Shown here: positions 1 to 7,894 of the stretch, piece by piece
How positions within the stretch are numbered: the first letter of the stretch is position 1
How the letters are laid out: every line of letters starts with the position of its first letter
Source: SAR202 cluster bacterium
GTDB lineage: Bacteria; Chloroflexota; Dehalococcoidia; SAR202; CAJWER01
Direction of reading: 5' to 3'
Assembly: GCA_030740335.1 (NCBI GenBank)
Contig: JASLXL010000088.1
Span: 1-33,573, forward strand
Length of the DNA: 33,573 bases
Notes under the pieces: generated by a model
Database searches by the model: none
What the model saw: the letters and a program-made list of their open reading frames with translations, nothing else
Told to the model about the DNA's origin: nothing
Position numbers and translations under genes: made by a program

Positions 1-538
1 CGCCTTGCAGGGATTCGGTAACGTCGGCTTCAACGCGGCGGGGCATCTGTTAGCCGAGGGAGCTTCTCTCATTGTCACGGACACGTACGAGGGTGCTTTG
101 GAGCGTGCTCAGGGAATGGGTGCTACCCTCGTCGAGCCAGATGCGATCTATGATGTGGAGTGCGACATTTTTGCGCCGTGCGCGTTGGGCGGGACGTTGA
201 ACGCGGATACGATCCCTCGGCTGCGGTGCTCCGTGGTGGCTGGTGGGGCCAACAATCAACTTGCGTTGGACGCCGATGGGGACGAGCTGGATCGCCGGGG
301 CATTCTATTTGCGCCAGATTTTGTCATCAACGCGGGCGGGATTATCAATGCGGCTAACGAACTGGACGGGGTCTACAGGCCGGAGCGTGCCCTTGAGGTT
401 ACGGAGCGGATTTATGAGACCACAAGCCGGGTGATCGCCATGTCACGCGAAGACGGTGTGCCGACCTACGTTGCTGCTAACTGTCTCGCTGAGAAGCGCA
501 TCGAGTCTGTTCGGAAATTGCGCGGAATCTATCGGTAG
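1..538 (+). CDS. Leucine/valine-type amino acid dehydrogenase, C-terminal part (5' end outside window)
   Basis: The reading frame is open from base 2, so the gene starts upstream of the window; about 178 C-terminal residues are seen. The family does NAD-dependent oxidative deamination of branched-chain or related amino acids in the cytoplasm. The first residues are the Rossmann-fold turn LQGFGNVG (GxGxxG). Further on come VAGGANNQ and APDFVINAGGIINAANE, both typical of the Glu/Leu/Phe/Val dehydrogenase NAD domain, and the end (AANCLAEKRIESV) matches the usual C-terminus of leucine dehydrogenases. The catalytic lysine lies in the missing N-terminal half, so substrate choice cannot be judged. 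An intrinsic terminator follows at 584-610. Confidence is high for the family and lower for leucine rather than valine or phenylalanine. Confidence 0.88.
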   Translation, partial: ALQGFGNVGFNAAGHLLAEGASLIVTDTYEGALERAQGMGATLVEPDAIYDVECDIFAPCALGGTLNADTIPRLRCSVVAGGANNQLALDADGDELDRRGILFAPDFVINAGGIINAANELDGVYRPERALEVTERIYETTSRVIAMSREDGVPTYVAANCLAEKRIESVRKLRGIYR

Positions 539-583
539 TGGTAGGGGTTCGTGGGGTGGGTGGCTCCATTTGAGTCGGTGTTG

Positions 584-610
584 GGGCGGGTCATAGACCT
601 GCCCTTTTTT
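584..610 (+). terminator. Rho-independent terminator after the amino acid dehydrogenase
   Basis: An 8-bp stem, GGGCGGGT (584-591) with ACCTGCCC (597-604), containing one G-U pair, closes a 5-base loop CATAG. Six T residues follow at 605-610. It lies 46 bases after the stop of the upstream gene and points away from the convergent acyl-CoA dehydrogenase. Confidence 0.85.
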
Positions 611-624
611 CATGGTGGTTACTT

Positions 625-1764
625 TTAGAGGAGGCGCTTTGAGATGATTTCGCGCATCATTTCGGAGCTTCCGGCGGCTATAGTCCAGAGGCGGTAGTCG
701 CGGGCGAATCGCTCGACCGGCGTCTCTCGGACGTAGCCGTAGCCGCCATGCATTTGGACTGCCTCGTAGGCTATGCGATTAGCGGCCTCGGTGGCGAAAA
801 GCTTGGCCATCGATACCTCGGTTACGCAGTCCTCCCCATCGGAAAACATCCCGGCCGCGTGGTAGGTTAGTTGCCGCGCGGCCGCAACCTGGGTGGACAT
901 GTCTGCAACGCGGTGCCGCAGCGCTTGGAACTCCGCAAGGTCTTTTCCGAAGGCCTGGCGCTGACGCAGGTACGCTCTGGTGTCGTCTAGGGCGTGCTGC
1001 GATGCTGATACGCTGAGGACCGCCGCCAGGAGCCTCTCCCGCTGTAGGCCGGAGGCGAGCTGGTAGAAGCCGCGGCCCTCTTTGCCGAGGAGGTTTTCGG
1101 TGGGGACGCGTACCTCATCTAAGACTAGCTCGGCGGTGTCTGAGGAGAGCATGCCCGTCTTGCGCAGCTTTGTTGCGACGGTGAGGCCGGGTGTGCCCGC
1201 CGGGACCAAGAACTGGGATAGCCGGGCGTGGGTCGGGCCTTCGTCACGGGTTCTTGCGGCGACGAAGTACAGGTCGCCGTAGACGCCATTGGTGGTAAAG
1301 GTTTTTGCGCCGCTAATGATCCACTCGTCGCCATTACGCCGCGCCCGCGTTTCGATCCCGGCCATGTCCGAACCGGTGCCCGGCTCAGTAATCGCGAGGG
1401 CGCAGACGGTCTCCCCGCTAATGACGCCCGGCAGGTGGTGGGCTTTTTGCTCCGGGGTGCCGATGCGGGACAGCCATGGTGAGGACATATCGGTGTGGAC
1501 GATGATGCTGAAGGCCACGCCCCCGGCGCGACACCTAGTCAGCTCTTCGGCTAGCACGACCGTCATCCAGAAGTCGGCACCACTCCCGCCGTAGTCCTTC
1601 GCGTACTCGACGCCCAGGAAGCCCAGCTCTCCCATATGCTTGAACAGGGAGCGAGGTACGACGCCGTCTTCCTCCCACTCGTCGACGTGGGGCGTTATCT
1701 CCGATTCGACAAAACGGCGAAGCGTGGTACGGAATAGCTCGTGATGTTCTTTGAAGGGTTTCAT
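625..1764 (-). CDS. Acyl-CoA dehydrogenase
   Basis: This FAD enzyme of about 379 residues oxidises an acyl-CoA to the 2-enoyl-CoA and passes electrons to ETF. Visible signatures are CALAITEPGTGSD near residues 121-133, WIISGAKTFTTNG near 148-160, and the C-terminal QMHGGYGYVRETPVERFARD block. The medium-chain catalytic position (YEGT) reads AAGS here. Instead Glu is present in QRERLLAA near residue 243, the place used by long-chain and isovaleryl-CoA dehydrogenases, so the enzyme should be active and of that subtype. I chose the ATG at 1764 because family members begin a few residues before EHHELFRTTLRRF. A GTG at 1806 would add 14 residues; neither start has a clear ribosome site. It is the last gene of the minus-strand acyl-CoA block, separated from the ligase by about 240 bases that hold repeats. 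Confidence 0.92.
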   Translation of the reverse strand: MKPFKEHHELFRTTLRRFVESEITPHVDEWEEDGVVPRSLFKHMGELGFLGVEYAKDYGGSGADFWMTVVLAEELTRCRAGGVAFSIIVHTDMSSPWLSRIGTPEQKAHHLPGVISGETVCALAITEPGTGSDMAGIETRARRNGDEWIISGAKTFTTNGVYGDLYFVAARTRDEGPTHARLSQFLVPAGTPGLTVATKLRKTGMLSSDTAELVLDEVRVPTENLLGKEGRGFYQLASGLQRERLLAAVLSVSASQHALDDTRAYLRQRQAFGKDLAEFQALRHRVADMSTQVAAARQLTYHAAGMFSDGEDCVTEVSMAKLFATEAANRIAYEAVQMHGGYGYVRETPVERFARDYRLWTIAAGSSEMMREIISKRLL

Positions 1765-1896
1765 TTGCGTTTTATCAATTGCTCGTAGACGGCGAACTAT
1801 GTTCACTTGATGCTATTAATATGCTGCCGAAATACACCTTTGGTCCAATCAATGCTCTCATTTCGGAAGAAAGAGAAAGAAAGTGTATGAATGGCA

Positions 1897-1960
1897 CCCC
1901 TTCGACGTCGCTCAGGGCAGGCTCTCACAGACCCGGCCCTTCGGCGGGCTCAGGATGGGA
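1897..1960. repeat. Two copies of a dispersed intergenic repeat (CCCTTCG...GCTCAGG)
   Basis: Copy one is at 1897-1921 (CCCCTTCGACGTCGCTCAGG followed by GCAGG) and copy two at 1936-1960 (CCCTTCGGCGGGCTCAGGAT followed by GGGA), in the same orientation. Related copies are at 4971-4996, 9657-9682 and 11017-11052, all outside genes. Read through, such repeats give the false peptide PEQRRRG in spurious reading frames. No protein is encoded. Confidence 0.7.
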
Positions 1961-2006
1961 GATTGGGTTATACCGGCCTGCACACCCTAACTTTAGCAGC
2001 CTCCCA

Positions 2007-3629
2007 CTACTTGCGCCGTCGTAGTTCGTTGCGGCGTATCTTGCCGCTGATGGTTTTGGGCAGGTCGGCAATGAATTCGATCTCTCGTGGGTACTTGTAG
2101 GGGGCCGTGACGTTTTTGACGTGATCCTGCAGCGTCTTCACCAGGTCATCGGTTGGTTTGTTAGGTTCGGTTAGCACGACAAATGCCTTGACGATGGCAC
2201 CTCTGAGGGGGTGGGGATTGCCAACTACGGCGGCTTCAGCGACGGCAGGGTGCTCCAGCAGCGCTGACTCGACCTCGAATGGGCCGATCCGGTATGAGGC
2301 GCTGATGATCACGTCGTCGGCCCTGCCCACGAACCAGAAGTAGCCGTCCTTGTCACGGCTTACGAGATCACCGGTGTAGTACCACCCGTTATGGAACGCT
2401 TTTGCGTTGGCTTCTGGATTGCGCCAGTACTCTGGGAACAGGCCTACGGGCCATTCGGGCTCCGTTTTGACTGCAAGTTCGCCCTCCGTGCCATCTGGCA
2501 ATTCGTTACCGTGCTCGTCGACGACGGCCATGTAGTAGCCGGGCGCAGTGACGCCCATCGAGCCTGGCCTGTACTCCATGCCGGGGAAGGTGGCGGCGAG
2601 CAGGGTCGACTCAGTCTGACCGTAGCCCTCCCAGATGTGGAGTCCGGTGCCCTCGCGCCACGAATCGATCACCTCGGGGTTGACCGCCTCGCCTGCACCG
2701 ATCGTGTGTCTCAGGGCCTTTGGCTTGAATTCGGTCAGGTTCTCCAGAACCATCATGCGGTAGACGGTGGGTGGGGCGAAGAATGTCGTTATGGGGAATC
2801 TTTCGAAGATGTCCATAGTCTCGCGGGCGCTGAACCTGCCGCGCTGGTCCCAAATGAAGATTGCTGCGCCCATATTCCAGGGCGCATAGAAGCTGGTCCA
2901 TGATGCCTGGGCCCAGCCGGTGTCGGCGAGGGTCCAATGTAGGTCCGTGGGCCGGTTGTCGAGCCAGAACTTGCCGGTGGCGACGTGGCCTATCGGGTAG
3001 GTCGCGTGGGTGTTGAGGACCATTTTGGGGTGGCCGGTAGTGCCGGACGTGAAGTAGATGTTTAGCGGGTCAGACGAAAGGTTCTTGGGGTGAGGCAGAT
3101 TTGGCGAGGCTGCGGAGAGTAGCTCCTCGTACTCGTGCCACGGCCCTTCGCTGCCGACCACTACCACGTTCTTGAGGGTAGGGCAGTCGGGGCGGACCGC
3201 GTCGACCTTTTCGTAGTTTTTGGGGTCGGTGATGGCGATGGTGGTCTCTGACACGTTTATGCGGTAGGCGATGTCCTTGGTGGTGAGTAGTGTTGTTCCG
3301 GGCACAGGCACGACGCCGGAGCGCATGCAGCCCAGCATGATCTCCCACCACTCGGCGACGCGGTGCAGCATTATGAAGACGCGATCACCGCGTTTCGCAC
3401 CGAGGTCGGTCAGGGCGTTGGCCACACGTTTCGAGCGTTCTGCCATCTCTGCGAAGGTGATACTGCGGGAGGTGTGGCCATCGGGATCCACCCACAACAT
3501 CGCGACCTTGGCGGGGTTTTTGCCCCACTCGTCGAAGACTTCGTATGCCCAGTTGTATCGTTCCGGCACCGTCTGCCGGAATGTGCGGTAGGTCTCGGCG
3601 TAGTCGCCGATCTGGTAGGGCTGGCTCAT
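2007..3629 (-). CDS. AMP-dependent acyl-CoA synthetase (medium-chain/AcsM-like)
   Basis: This 540-residue adenylate-forming ligase activates a carboxylic acid with ATP and CoA. Motifs in order are the P-loop-like YFTSGTTGHPK near residues 192-202, EGYGQTES near 334-341, YYTGDLVSRDKDG with the ATP-binding Asp near 421, FWFVGRADDVI, and the C-terminal KTISGK carrying the adenylation Lys near 530. The overall pattern, including the early W-x-P region, resembles medium-chain acyl-CoA synthetases; the substrate is not determined. The ATG at 3629 is used although the frame is open to 3923, because that extension overlaps the neighbouring gene and is not family-like. The start overlaps the stop of the upstream CoA-transferase as ATGA (3626-3629), which implies translational coupling. 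Confidence 0.93.
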   Translation of the reverse strand: MSQPYQIGDYAETYRTFRQTVPERYNWAYEVFDEWGKNPAKVAMLWVDPDGHTSRSITFAEMAERSKRVANALTDLGAKRGDRVFIMLHRVAEWWEIMLGCMRSGVVPVPGTTLLTTKDIAYRINVSETTIAITDPKNYEKVDAVRPDCPTLKNVVVVGSEGPWHEYEELLSAASPNLPHPKNLSSDPLNIYFTSGTTGHPKMVLNTHATYPIGHVATGKFWLDNRPTDLHWTLADTGWAQASWTSFYAPWNMGAAIFIWDQRGRFSARETMDIFERFPITTFFAPPTVYRMMVLENLTEFKPKALRHTIGAGEAVNPEVIDSWREGTGLHIWEGYGQTESTLLAATFPGMEYRPGSMGVTAPGYYMAVVDEHGNELPDGTEGELAVKTEPEWPVGLFPEYWRNPEANAKAFHNGWYYTGDLVSRDKDGYFWFVGRADDVIISASYRIGPFEVESALLEHPAVAEAAVVGNPHPLRGAIVKAFVVLTEPNKPTDDLVKTLQDHVKNVTAPYKYPREIEFIADLPKTISGKIRRNELRRRK

Positions 3630-4801
3630 CGGGAAGTCTCTATCTCGACGGGGCCGAGCGCGCCATCTGCCCGCAGTTTTTCGATGTAGGTACGGTCGTA
3701 GTTCAGTTCGGACAATATGGTGTTGTTGTGTTCGCCGAGAGCGGGTGGTGGTGAGTCGGGGCCGATTGCCTGGCCCGACATCCGGAAGGGTTGTCTCAGG
3801 AACTTGCCTAGACCTAGCTCGGCAAACATGCCGCGGGCCTGAAACTGTGGTGAGTCGAAAATTTCGTGCAACTCGTTGACGATGGCGGCGGGAATGTCGG
3901 CTTGTTGCAGTGTGTCCTCCCAATCGGCGGCGGTCCGTGTTAGGAATACAGCGTGGACTGCCGTAGCGATCTCCTCGCTTCGGTCGAGGCGCTCTTGGAA
4001 GGTCAGTCCGACCAGGGAGGAGATGTCGGCTACCTCGCAGAAGCGGTCCCAGAAGTGGTCCTCGTGGACTATGCCCAGCGAAAACCAGCGCCCATCTTTA
4101 CATGGGAACACACCATAGTGGGGGATGAATGTAACGTTGGGTTTGATGTCGCCGGTTGCGCCTTCGGATAGATTTCCGATCTCTGGCTTAAGTAGCGATA
4201 GGGCGGAGTCGGTCATGGACAGGTCGATGTATGCGCCCTGACCTGAGTGTGCCGACCCTGCTACCGCGGCCAGTGTTGCGATGGCGGCGTAGAGCCCTGA
4301 CACCAGGTCGGAGACCAGGATTGGCGGCGCCCATGCTCGGCCTTCCACTGCTATCTGTGCACCCATGTAGCCGCTTAGAGCCAGGTAGTTTACGTCGTGG
4401 CCCGGTCGCTGTGACCATGGTCCATCCTGGCCGAAGCCGGAGATGGAGCAGTACACGAGCCTGGTGTTGCTCGATGACAGGCTTTCGTAGTCGACGCGAA
4501 GGCGTTCTGCTACGCCGGGACGCCAGCCTTCGATCACGATGTCAGCATCTAATGCCAGGCGGCCCAGAATCTCGCGTCCGCCATCGGTTTTGAGGTCGAG
4601 GACGATACTGCGCTTGCCGCGATTGATGCCCGTCCACATGGCGGGGCTGTGGCGGAGCGGGTCGCCGCCAGGGGGCTCGATCTTGATTACGGTGGCCCCC
4701 AGGTCTCCGAGGACCGTGGAGCAGAAAGGGCCGGGCACATTGACCGTCATGTCGATGACGGTAAGGTGCTCCAGAGGTTTTGCATACGGGATGCTGGGCA
4801 T
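3626..4801 (-). CDS. CaiB/BaiF family III CoA-transferase
   Basis: This 391-residue protein should move CoA between acids without ATP, through a glutamyl/aspartyl-CoA anhydride. The N-terminus (LTVIDMTVNVPGPFCSTVLG) and GATVIKIEPPGGDPLR are typical of the family. So are SGFGQDGPW near residues 121-129 and YIDLSMTDSAL, in which Asp198 is the expected catalytic residue. The ATG at 4801 is used; the open frame continues to 5026, but that part has no family similarity and reads through a dispersed repeat. It is the first gene of a minus-strand block and is followed by a CoA ligase overlapping it by four bases, so the two enzymes probably make or recycle the same acyl-CoA for the dehydrogenase further on. 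A sigma70-like promoter lies about 30 bases ahead at 4839-4867. Confidence 0.92.
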   Translation of the reverse strand: MPSIPYAKPLEHLTVIDMTVNVPGPFCSTVLGDLGATVIKIEPPGGDPLRHSPAMWTGINRGKRSIVLDLKTDGGREILGRLALDADIVIEGWRPGVAERLRVDYESLSSSNTRLVYCSISGFGQDGPWSQRPGHDVNYLALSGYMGAQIAVEGRAWAPPILVSDLVSGLYAAIATLAAVAGSAHSGQGAYIDLSMTDSALSLLKPEIGNLSEGATGDIKPNVTFIPHYGVFPCKDGRWFSLGIVHEDHFWDRFCEVADISSLVGLTFQERLDRSEEIATAVHAVFLTRTAADWEDTLQQADIPAAIVNELHEIFDSPQFQARGMFAELGLGKFLRQPFRMSGQAIGPDSPPPALGEHNNTILSELNYDRTYIEKLRADGALGPVEIETSR

Positions 4802-4838
4802 GATATGGCTCTGGCGGGGGAGTTTGTGACTGGGACCG

Positions 4839-4867
4839 AGTGTAGCAGTGGGCATACGCACGGTCAA
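4839..4867 (-). promoter_or_regulatory. Sigma70-like promoter for the CoA-transferase operon
   Basis: Read on the minus strand, TTGACC (4867-4862) and TACACT (4844-4839) are separated by exactly 17 bases, matching 5 of 6 and 4 of 6 consensus bases. Transcription would begin near 4832, about 30 bases before the ATG at 4801. Confidence 0.55.
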
Positions 4868-4873
4868 CGTGCG
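4857..4873. promoter_or_regulatory. Candidate operator: palindrome centred on the -35 box
   Basis: CGCACG and CGTGCG form perfect 6-bp arms around a 5-base centre (GTCAA on the plus strand). The centre plus one base on the minus strand is the TTGACC hexamer, so a protein bound here would cover the -35 element. The regulator is unknown; the adjacent GntR protein is a candidate, but its own upstream palindrome has a different sequence. Confidence 0.45.
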
Positions 4874-4970
4874 AAGGGAGTTGAGATATAGCTGTTGTCG
4901 AGGGCTTTGGCGACGTCGGTCCAATATCCATCCAACCAAGAAAAAAGACAATAGAAATCTTGTGAGGACG

Positions 4971-4996
4971 CCCCTTCGACGCTGCTCAGGACAGGC
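4971..4996. repeat. Dispersed intergenic repeat copy
   Basis: CCCCTTCGACGCTGCTCAGG followed by ACAGG belongs to the same family as 1897-1960. The copy lies within GCCCC (4970-4974) and GGGGC (about 4999-5003) inverted arms, so it can form a hairpin. Confidence 0.65.
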
Positions 4997-5037
4997 AACG
5001 GGGCTCTGCCCTTCTGTACACCCCATTTAGGCGCCGA

Positions 5038-5066
5038 TTGACGGGGCGTGCTCGGGCTGGTAATCT
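5038..5066 (+). promoter_or_regulatory. Candidate promoter for the gntR-hyuAB operon
   Basis: TTGACG at 5038-5043 and TAATCT at 5061-5066 are separated by 17 bases. The -35 box is good and the -10 box is weak. The predicted start of transcription falls at the edge of the palindrome at 5073-5095, as would suit autoregulation. Confidence 0.35.
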
Positions 5067-5072
5067 GGCGCG

Positions 5073-5095
5073 AAATACGATCTAATATCGAATTT
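5073..5095. promoter_or_regulatory. Candidate GntR operator (23-bp inverted repeat)
   Basis: The arms are AAAT-A-CGAT (5073-5081) and ATCG-A-ATTT (5087-5095) around CTAAT. Eight of the nine arm positions pair; only the A/A position fails. The site ends 46 bases before the gntR start codon. FCD-type GntR proteins commonly bind short palindromes near their own promoter. Confidence 0.5.
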
Positions 5096-5141
5096 TGGAT
5101 GGCTAGGCGAGAGATAGAAAGGTAGTTGGGAAGAGGTCAAA

Positions 5142-5840
5142 GTGCAGGGTGCGCGCATGTCGAAGAAGCCGGAAATCGTGTATGGAAGCGTCCATGACGC
5201 TGCTACTGACCGCATCCGGGAGATGATTTTGGGCGGGCAGTTAGCGCCGGGAGGGCGGTTGCGGCAGGATGATCTTGCGATGGCGCTCGGTGTCAGTACG
5301 ATGCCGGTGCGGGAGGCGCTGAGGCAGTTGCAGGCCGAGGGTCTCGTGGTGTTCTACCCGCGTAAAGGCGCGGTGGTCGCCACTCTATCCGTGTCTGAGT
5401 ACGAGGAGATATATCGCATCCGGGAACAGCTGGAGATTTTGGCGTGCCAATGGGTTGCCGAGGATTTCAGTAAGGTACCTCTGACTCGGTTGCGACGTGC
5501 GTTGGAGGGTTTGGAAGCGGCTGAGGCGACGGAGGACGTCCCTCGCCGGCTGCGGCTGGTTCGTGAGTTTTTCTTCATCATCTTTGAGTCTAGTGGGCGG
5601 GATCACCTACTGCGTATACTGTCGTCGCTCTGGGCGCAGTCGGAGCAGTACCGCCGGTCTTTTTCGGAGATGCGTGAGCCTGTGCCGTCACGTCTGGAGC
5701 ATTACAGGCGAATCTACCAGGCTTGCTTGGATTGTGACTCGGAGACGTTGATTTCTGCGATGCGAGAGCTTTACGTATTCGTTGAGAGCCGGCTAATGCC
5801 GCTGTTGCGAGAGAAAGAGAAAGAGGGGAGCACAACATGA
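5142..5840 (+). CDS. GntR family transcriptional regulator (FCD domain)
   Basis: This 232-residue DNA-binding regulator has an N-terminal winged helix (ATDRIREMILGGQLAPGGRL, then DDLAMALGVSTMPVREALRQ and the wing) near residues 18-80, and an all-helical FCD ligand-binding domain after about residue 95. The GTG at 5142 has the purine-rich site AAGAGG at 5131-5136; an ATG at 5157 is the alternative. Its stop overlaps the hyuA start as ATGA (5837-5840). The FCD domain is odd: the usual xFH motif reads EFF and the last HL motif reads LY, while LEH is kept, so two of the usual three metal-binding His positions are missing. It probably controls the hyuAB operon, sensing an organic acid or amino acid derivative, and perhaps the divergent acyl-CoA genes too. 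Confidence 0.92.
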   Translation: MQGARMSKKPEIVYGSVHDAATDRIREMILGGQLAPGGRLRQDDLAMALGVSTMPVREALRQLQAEGLVVFYPRKGAVVATLSVSEYEEIYRIREQLEILACQWVAEDFSKVPLTRLRRALEGLEAAEATEDVPRRLRLVREFFFIIFESSGRDHLLRILSSLWAQSEQYRRSFSEMREPVPSRLEHYRRIYQACLDCDSETLISAMRELYVFVESRLMPLLREKEKEGSTT

Positions 5841-7894
5841 CGTACCGCCTCGGAGTCGATGTCGGGGGCACCTTTACCGACCTGGTGCTGCACGATGTCG
5901 AGACCAATCGGCTGGAGTTCGCCAAGACCCCGTCGACACCAGAAAACCAGGCCACAGGCGTGGCCAACGGTATTAAGGAACTGGTGGACCGTCTGAATAT
6001 TTCGCCGGAAGCCATCAGCTTCTTCATCCACGGCACCACCGTTGCCACGAACACGCTATTGGAACGCAAGGGTGCGAGGACGGCGCTTGTGGTGACAAAG
6101 GGATTCCGTGATGTGCTGCAGATTGGTCGCCAGGACCGGCCTCACCTGTATGACTTTAGACAGCAGAAGCCGGATCCGCTGGTCCCCCGCCAGCTTAGAC
6201 TGGAGATCGAGGAGCGGGTGTTGTACACCGGAGAGGTTCTTACGCCTCTGGCAGACGCGGAAGTAGATGCGCTGATCGCGAAGCTCAGGGCGGCGAAAGT
6301 CGACGCGGTGGCTGTGTGCCTGTTGCACTCCTACGCCCATCCTGTTCACGAGCAGGTGATCGGCAAGGTCTTGAGAGCGAAAATGCCGGAACTGCAGGTG
6401 TCGCTCTCATACGATATTGTGCCCGAGTTTAAAGAGTATGAGCGCATGAGCACGACTGCAATTAACGCCTATGTCGCTCCGGTAATGGAGCGCTATCTGC
6501 GGGAGTTGCAGCGGAGCACGGCGCGGGTGGGCCTGGGCTCCGGATTGCATATCATGCAGTCCAATGGAGGCACGATGGGTGCCGACGCGGCGGTCGAGAG
6601 GCCCGTGCACACGATCCTCTCCGGGCCTGCGGCTGGAGTCATCGGCTCCGTCGCCCTAGCCAATCAGGCAGGCGAGGAAAACAGCATCTCCGTAGACATG
6701 GGTGGTACGAGTTTTGACATCAGCCTATGCTACCGGGGAGAGGTCCGCCGGACCCAGGACAGCGAGATCGAGCGGCTACCTGTAAAGGTACCGATGGTGG
6801 ACATACACACACTTGGGGCGGGTGGAGGCAGTATTGCCTGGGTGGACCCGGGCGGCGCCATGCGGGTAGGGCCCCAGAGTGCTGGCGCCGAGCCCGGACC
6901 CGCTTGTTACGGTCGTGGCGGAACCGAGCCAACGGTGACGGACGCCAATGTAGTGCTGGGTAGGCTCAGCCCCGAGGGATTCCTGGGAGGCAAGCTCAAA
7001 CTGGATGTGGAGAGGGCCAGGCAAGTGATCTCCGAACGGTTGGCGGTGCCCCTTGGGATGACCATCGAGGAGGCGGCAGATGGCATTATTCGGGTAGTGA
7101 ATGCGGGCATGATCAAAGGCATCCGCGTTGTGTCTGTGGCCAAGGGCTACGACCCTCGCGAATTCGCCCTCGTCACGTTCGGAGGGGCAGGTCCGGTCCA
7201 CGCCTCCGAGCTGGCCGAGGAGCTGGATATCCCACGCGTGCTGGTTCCAATTGCGCCAGGAGTGACGTCGGCGCTTGGCCTGCTGATGTCTGACCTGCGC
7301 GACGATTTCGTCAGGACCGTTTTGCGCTCCTCGGAGAACGTCGAGCCGACAGAGCTATCGTCGCGATACGAGGAGATGGAGGCCGAGGCGCTAGAGCAGA
7401 TGCGCAAGGAGGGCCTCGGCCGGGAGAGTGTCACACTCATGCGAATGGCGGACGTTCGCTACCTGGGACAGGGTTTCGAGCTCGAGGTCCTCGTCGGCAC
7501 TGGCGAGATCACAGCAGAGGAGCTGGACGGGATATACGAGCGTTTTCATGAGTCCCACCGGCGGCTCTACGGATACGATCAAAGAGACAGCCAAATGGAG
7601 ATTGTGAACCTACGCGTAACCGCTATCGCTCCGATGCCGCAGCCGAAGTTGGAGGCGGCCTATCTCGACGGAGCTCAAGATCCGCCTGAGGCCGTGAAGG
7701 CCCGGCGCACCGTCTACTTCAAAAACGCGGCGTCCGAGATTCCCATCTACGATCGCACGAAGCTATCACCAGGTGATACGATCTCGGGCCCCTCAATAGT
7801 CGAGCAGCTCGATTCCACCACGGTGGTATGGCCCAACCAGACGGCCAAAGTCGATGCGTATGGAAACCTGTTGTTGGAGAGGGAGCAAAAGTGA
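5837..7894 (+). CDS. hyuA: Hydantoinase/oxoprolinase subunit A (HyuA family)
   Basis: This 685-residue cytoplasmic subunit is expected to work with HyuB on a cyclic amide or ketone: 5-oxoproline, N-methylhydantoin and acetone/acetophenone carboxylation are known family activities. The N-terminus LGVDVGGTFTDLVL is the acetate-kinase-type ATP-binding turn. Also visible are FIHGTTVATNTLLERKGA, the central SGPAAGVIGS and SVDMGGTSFDIS blocks of the Hydantoinase_A domain, and FGGAGPVHA. Length is normal for the family. A purine-rich stretch at 5811-5829 serves as ribosome site. The gene overlaps gntR by ATGA and hyuB by GTGA, so the three are translated together. Substrate cannot be fixed from sequence; nearby hydantoin-racemase-like and sarcosine-type genes make an N-methylhydantoin or related amide reasonable. 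Confidence 0.93.
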   Translation: MTYRLGVDVGGTFTDLVLHDVETNRLEFAKTPSTPENQATGVANGIKELVDRLNISPEAISFFIHGTTVATNTLLERKGARTALVVTKGFRDVLQIGRQDRPHLYDFRQQKPDPLVPRQLRLEIEERVLYTGEVLTPLADAEVDALIAKLRAAKVDAVAVCLLHSYAHPVHEQVIGKVLRAKMPELQVSLSYDIVPEFKEYERMSTTAINAYVAPVMERYLRELQRSTARVGLGSGLHIMQSNGGTMGADAAVERPVHTILSGPAAGVIGSVALANQAGEENSISVDMGGTSFDISLCYRGEVRRTQDSEIERLPVKVPMVDIHTLGAGGGSIAWVDPGGAMRVGPQSAGAEPGPACYGRGGTEPTVTDANVVLGRLSPEGFLGGKLKLDVERARQVISERLAVPLGMTIEEAADGIIRVVNAGMIKGIRVVSVAKGYDPREFALVTFGGAGPVHASELAEELDIPRVLVPIAPGVTSALGLLMSDLRDDFVRTVLRSSENVEPTELSSRYEEMEAEALEQMRKEGLGRESVTLMRMADVRYLGQGFELEVLVGTGEITAEELDGIYERFHESHRRLYGYDQRDSQMEIVNLRVTAIAPMPQPKLEAAYLDGAQDPPEAVKARRTVYFKNAASEIPIYDRTKLSPGDTISGPSIVEQLDSTTVVWPNQTAKVDAYGNLLLEREQK

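Larger units (their letters stand above)
4802..5141. other. Divergent control region between the CoA-transferase and gntR
   Basis: This 340-base gene-free stretch separates two divergently transcribed groups. It holds, in order, a minus-strand promoter (4839-4867) with a palindrome over its -35 box (4857-4873), one dispersed repeat (4971-4996) bracketed by GCCCC/GGGGC, a plus-strand promoter candidate (5038-5066), and a palindrome (5073-5095) just before gntR. No RNA gene or small coding sequence is evident. Confidence 0.7.

Noticed and set aside
3630..3923. N-terminal extension of the acyl-CoA synthetase frame
   Set aside because: It lies inside the CoA-transferase gene, is Arg-rich in a way typical of a wrong frame, and the ATG at 3629 matches the family start and gives an ATGA overlap.
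4802..5026. 75-residue extension of the CoA-transferase
   Set aside because: The extra peptide contains a PEQRRRG-type translation of a dispersed repeat and crosses a promoter; family members start at MPSIPYAK.
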